Source of the DNA: Diospyros lotus
Taxonomy: Eukaryota; Streptophyta; Magnoliopsida; Ericales; Ebenaceae
Direction of reading: 5' to 3'
NCBI RefSeq assembly: GCF_014633365.1
Contig: NC_068341.1
Coordinates: forward strand, 5,642,001-5,706,000
DNA: 64,000 bases
In this document: positions 61,255-64,000 of the stretch, piece after piece
How the letters are laid out: each line of letters opens with the position of its first letter
Position numbering within the stretch: the first letter of the stretch is position 1
Translations under genes and position numbers: made by a program
The notes under the pieces: generated by a model
Told to the model about the DNA's origin: nothing
Databases searched by the model: none
Seen by the model: the letters and a program-made list of their open reading frames with translations, nothing else

Positions 61255-62639
61255 AGTTGATGCTAGTTAAAAAAGGGTTTAACGTGGATTTCAAAGGAGA
61301 TTCGTGTTTAAAAGAAACAGGTCTCTAGTCCCTCCTCCCGCCTGTTAGGTTAGTGTAGACACAGTAATTTTTTCTTAACGTATTTAGGTGTTGTACGTCC
61401 ATGTGAGATTGTCCCTCCTATTAGGTTACTCTTTCATTAGGCCAATTCCATACTAATCCTCTTCTGTTGCACTTAGGTATTGTCTACGAGATTAACAACA
61501 CCTTTATTAGATATCAGTGCCCAAGAGAGTTTCATGTTGCCAACTGTACTTATAAAGGTCAAAACTCAAAAGAGATTATTCACAACAAAAAAAGGTTTGA
61601 ACTTGAAACATTTTTCTAGACAAGAAGGTACCTATGCCACTATAGGGTACCCCTAAAATTTGGATCATGCAATCCATTTTAGTTAGCATGGTAATGGAAA
61701 TTATATATATATTCTTGTTTGCTAATTCAGGTAACAAGATTCGAGTGTGGTGGCTTTGCTCTTGGATTCATGACAAACCACAGCATCCTGGATGGAAAAT
61801 CAGCCAGCGAGATGTTCCACAAGCTTGCTTCCATTTGCAGAGGGGAAGAAGAAGCCCTGAAACTGAAAACCCTAGCTCTCCACAACGACAGAACACCGCT
61901 CCGGGCCAGAAACCCACCACTCATCAAATTCCCCCATGAAGAATATATCCAACCACAGAACCCTTCTTCTCTCCCCACCTCCTTCACCTCCCAAAACCGG
62001 ACATCTCCATCTCCACTCATCTTCTCAAAGATGTACGATCACAGGCTCTTCCACTTCACTCCCTCCGAGCTCACCTCACTGAAACAAAAAGCCGCGGCCA
62101 AATGCTCCACCTTCGAAGCCATCGTAGCCCACATCTGGAAAGCAAGAACAAAGGCTGTGTTTCCAAATCCAGACGACTTTTCGACCGTTCTGTTTGCGGT
62201 GGATATAAGGTCGAAAACGTCGCCGCCGTTGCCGAGTGGGTTTGTCGGAAACGCTGTGACCACGGCCTTTGCCAGTGCCAAAGTGGGGGATTTGGCGGAG
62301 AAGCCATTGGCGTTCTGCGTGGAGAAGGTAAAGGAGGCGAGGGACAGGGTTACCGATGAGTATGTAAGGTCGGTGGTGGACTGGCTGGAGGTTTACAAGG
62401 GGATTCCGGCGACTTGTAATGGGAATTTCTATGTGTCGGCGTGGTGGAAGCTGGGTTTTGGAGAGCTTGATTTTGGGTTTGGCAAGGCTGTCCATGGTGG
62501 CCCGGTTGTGAGTGGGAACGATGAGTTTGTCTTGCTGCTTGGCGATGGGGGTGGGGAGAATGGCGGTGGAGTTAATGTGTGGTTGGGGCTTGAAAGAGAG
62601 AAGATGAAGAAGTTCATGGTCTATGTTTATGAGATGTAA
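60723..62639 (+). CDS. BAHD-family acyl-CoA-dependent acyltransferase
   Basis: Two exons, 60723-61181 and 61731-62639, 455 residues, usual for BAHD enzymes. ATG at 60723 (METTGICLTDQDVIKQEPV); the frame is open slightly upstream but only with TTG/GTA. PMETIFLSNIDQAVVFPVETVFFF and PYYFMAGRL precede the intron, which falls after FTIQ at the conserved BAHD position. The catalytic HxxxDG is HSILDG. The structural DFGWG near the C-terminus is DFGFG here, a conservative change. These cytosolic enzymes move acyl groups from CoA thioesters to alcohols or amines. The N-terminal phrase resembles the omega-hydroxypalmitate feruloyl transferase / GLAUCE-like branch, but the substrate cannot be read from sequence. 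The intron begins with GC rather than GT and carries TA/GT repeats. Confidence 0.88.
61217..61254. repeat. (TA)n(TG)n microsatellite in the BAHD intron
   Basis: A run of TA dinucleotides passes directly into a TG run just downstream of the intron start. It is a probable length-polymorphic marker and may influence donor choice. Confidence 0.8.
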
Positions 62640-63949
62640 TTAATTTAGTAAGAAGTTTATGGTTTATGTTTAGTGTTTTTTTTTCTTGTTAAGAAACTTA
62701 ATATTAATTAGATGATCTAAATGATTTTGTATTGATTAGAGTTTGTTCATAAACAAATTTATATATATAATACACAATCAAAATATAATGACTATAAGTT
62801 GATTAAATTGAGTCCATCACCTAAAAAAAGCATAATTATGTATGACTATGATTTAATATGGTTGATTTTGTGGGTAATTAAGTAGGTACCCAAATGGCAC
62901 GGCAAAACAATAGGCAAGAATGGATAAATTGAAGGGGCCCTAGAATATTCAGAATCCACCAACCAATGGAGTCTTTGAAAATGGGGACCAAAAAGAAAAG
63001 ACCACATGATTTTCTCGCCAAGATTCCCGGAAAATTTCAAAGCTCCGGGCACTTTTTAACAGGTCATTGCCATTTCCAGACTTGTTCTTGCTGTCCCACC
63101 ATAATTAAATTCTCTTATCTGTCTTAGGTAGCAATTATTTATGAAACAAAGACATATGGACATATGTAGGCCCACTTGCTTTATATTTTTCTCTTAACCA
63201 CCCCTTCTGATGGAATCTCTGAAACCGTAAACCCAAGATGTCTCCAATGTCCACAAGCATATGCGTTTGACCTAGAACAACTTATGCGTTTGGCAAGTTA
63301 TAGCTAGATGACAGTCAAAATAAAGCATAAAAGGAAAGCGTGAAGAAACTTTCCAAGAGACTGCGTTCATTTCAATAACTATTCCTGCCCTTTCTTAAGA
63401 AACCCTCGCAGTTTTATTCAATATATGTAATCTTAAGCTTTCTTTCTTAATCACTACTAATTGATCCATAATAACCCATCATAAATAAATTCATTTCCAA
63501 ATGATGCAAACACTAAAATTAATATTAAGTTATAACAGTCAGGCCGTTAATGTGGCGATATTTGTAAAATTTTCTTTCTCAAACACAGATTAATTTTTTT
63601 TAGAGAAACCATTAATGTTAGTCTTACCTAATTGACATTAATCTATCGTTGTTGGTACTATAATTATAATTTCATAATCTTAAAGCTTAATTAATTTCCC
63701 ATAACAGTGTGTGTGTTTGTGTGTTTGTGTGTGTATTCATTCTTGAATATTCTTCCAAGATTCTTCAATGCTATGTTGGACCAGGCATGCATGTGAATGC
63801 ATACACACATATACATATTTATATATAAACATAATCTGCACATACATACATATATATATATATATATGTGCGTGTAGTAGTTTGACCTGAAGCAACCAGC
63901 TGTCTAGCTATAACAAAGGCAGGATTTAATTTCAAATTTCTCTCTGAAA
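62640..63949. other. Intergenic region and promoter of the next gene
   Basis: The 3' UTR of the BAHD gene, then AT-rich DNA. GT-rich repeats (63705-63735), TATATATAAAC (about 63818) and an (AT)n run near 63851-63868 precede the next ATG. No gene in between. Confidence 0.5.
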
Positions 63950-64000
63950 ATGGCAGATGATTATAGAGCTGCTGTTGGCTCAACTGAAGATGGGCAGCTC
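63950..64000 (+). CDS. N-terminus of an unidentified gene, cut by the window edge
   Basis: ATG at 63950 in good context (GAAAATGGC) opens MADDYRAAVGSTEDGQL, 17 codons to the window end. A pyrimidine-rich leader and TATA-like sequences lie upstream, consistent with a real start. I do not recognise the family from so few residues. Confidence 0.5.
   Translation, partial: MADDYRAAVGSTEDGQL

Overview
The window is nuclear DNA of a eudicot plant, probably woody. The evidence is multi-exon genes with GT-AG introns, plant-only families (SRC2-type C2 protein, BAHD acyltransferase, SANT partner of HDA6), and dense nested plant transposons (copia, Athila-type Ty3/gypsy, CACTA, Helitron, Mutator-like, LINE, SINE). 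I cannot name the species.

Layout. Positions 1-23130 are one nested transposon stack. A decayed Ty1/copia element is split by two related TG...CA elements that look like solo LTRs (A: 2157-4315 plus 18300-18605; B: 18713-21317) and by a 1.3-kb CACTA element (21743-23070). Solo LTR A is itself split by a young, nearly intact 13,979-bp Athila-like Ty3/gypsy retrotransposon (4316-18294). That element has 2,099-bp LTRs differing at two positions by eye, a TTATG target-site duplication, a tRNA-Asp-type primer site, gag and pol.

The most interesting content is inside this retrotransposon. Between pol and the 3' LTR, where Athila elements usually carry an env-like region, lie two intact intronless ORFs. 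One (13019-13564) is a small basic cysteine-rich protein resembling the nucleic-acid-binding proteins of carlavirus-like plant viruses. The other (13732-14391) is a full-length LONELY GUY (LOG) cytokinin-activating enzyme with its PGGxGTxxE motif. A candidate internal promoter precedes them, and two decayed copies of part of the first ORF follow the second. A mobile element carrying a putative nucleic-acid-binding or silencing-suppressor-like protein plus a hormone-activating enzyme is the candidate undescribed system.

Positions 23130-36000 hold a glutathione S-transferase exon fragment, a Mutator-like element, an SRC2-like C2-domain gene (26094-26990, minus), a 2.8-kb Helitron filled with ~245-bp tandem repeats, old LTR remnants, and a foldback Mutator-like element.

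Positions 36000-64000 are the genic part: a mitochondrial thiamine diphosphate carrier (36810-42158, plus, seven coding exons), an NDUFAF4-like complex I assembly factor (43262-46690, minus), a SANT-domain HDA6-complex protein (48123-55168, minus), a BAHD acyltransferase with a GC-AG intron (60723-62639, plus), and the first 17 codons of a further gene (63950 onward). Introns of the carrier and SANT genes contain LINE and Au-like SINE copies. These host genes are unrelated neighbours and do not form a pathway.
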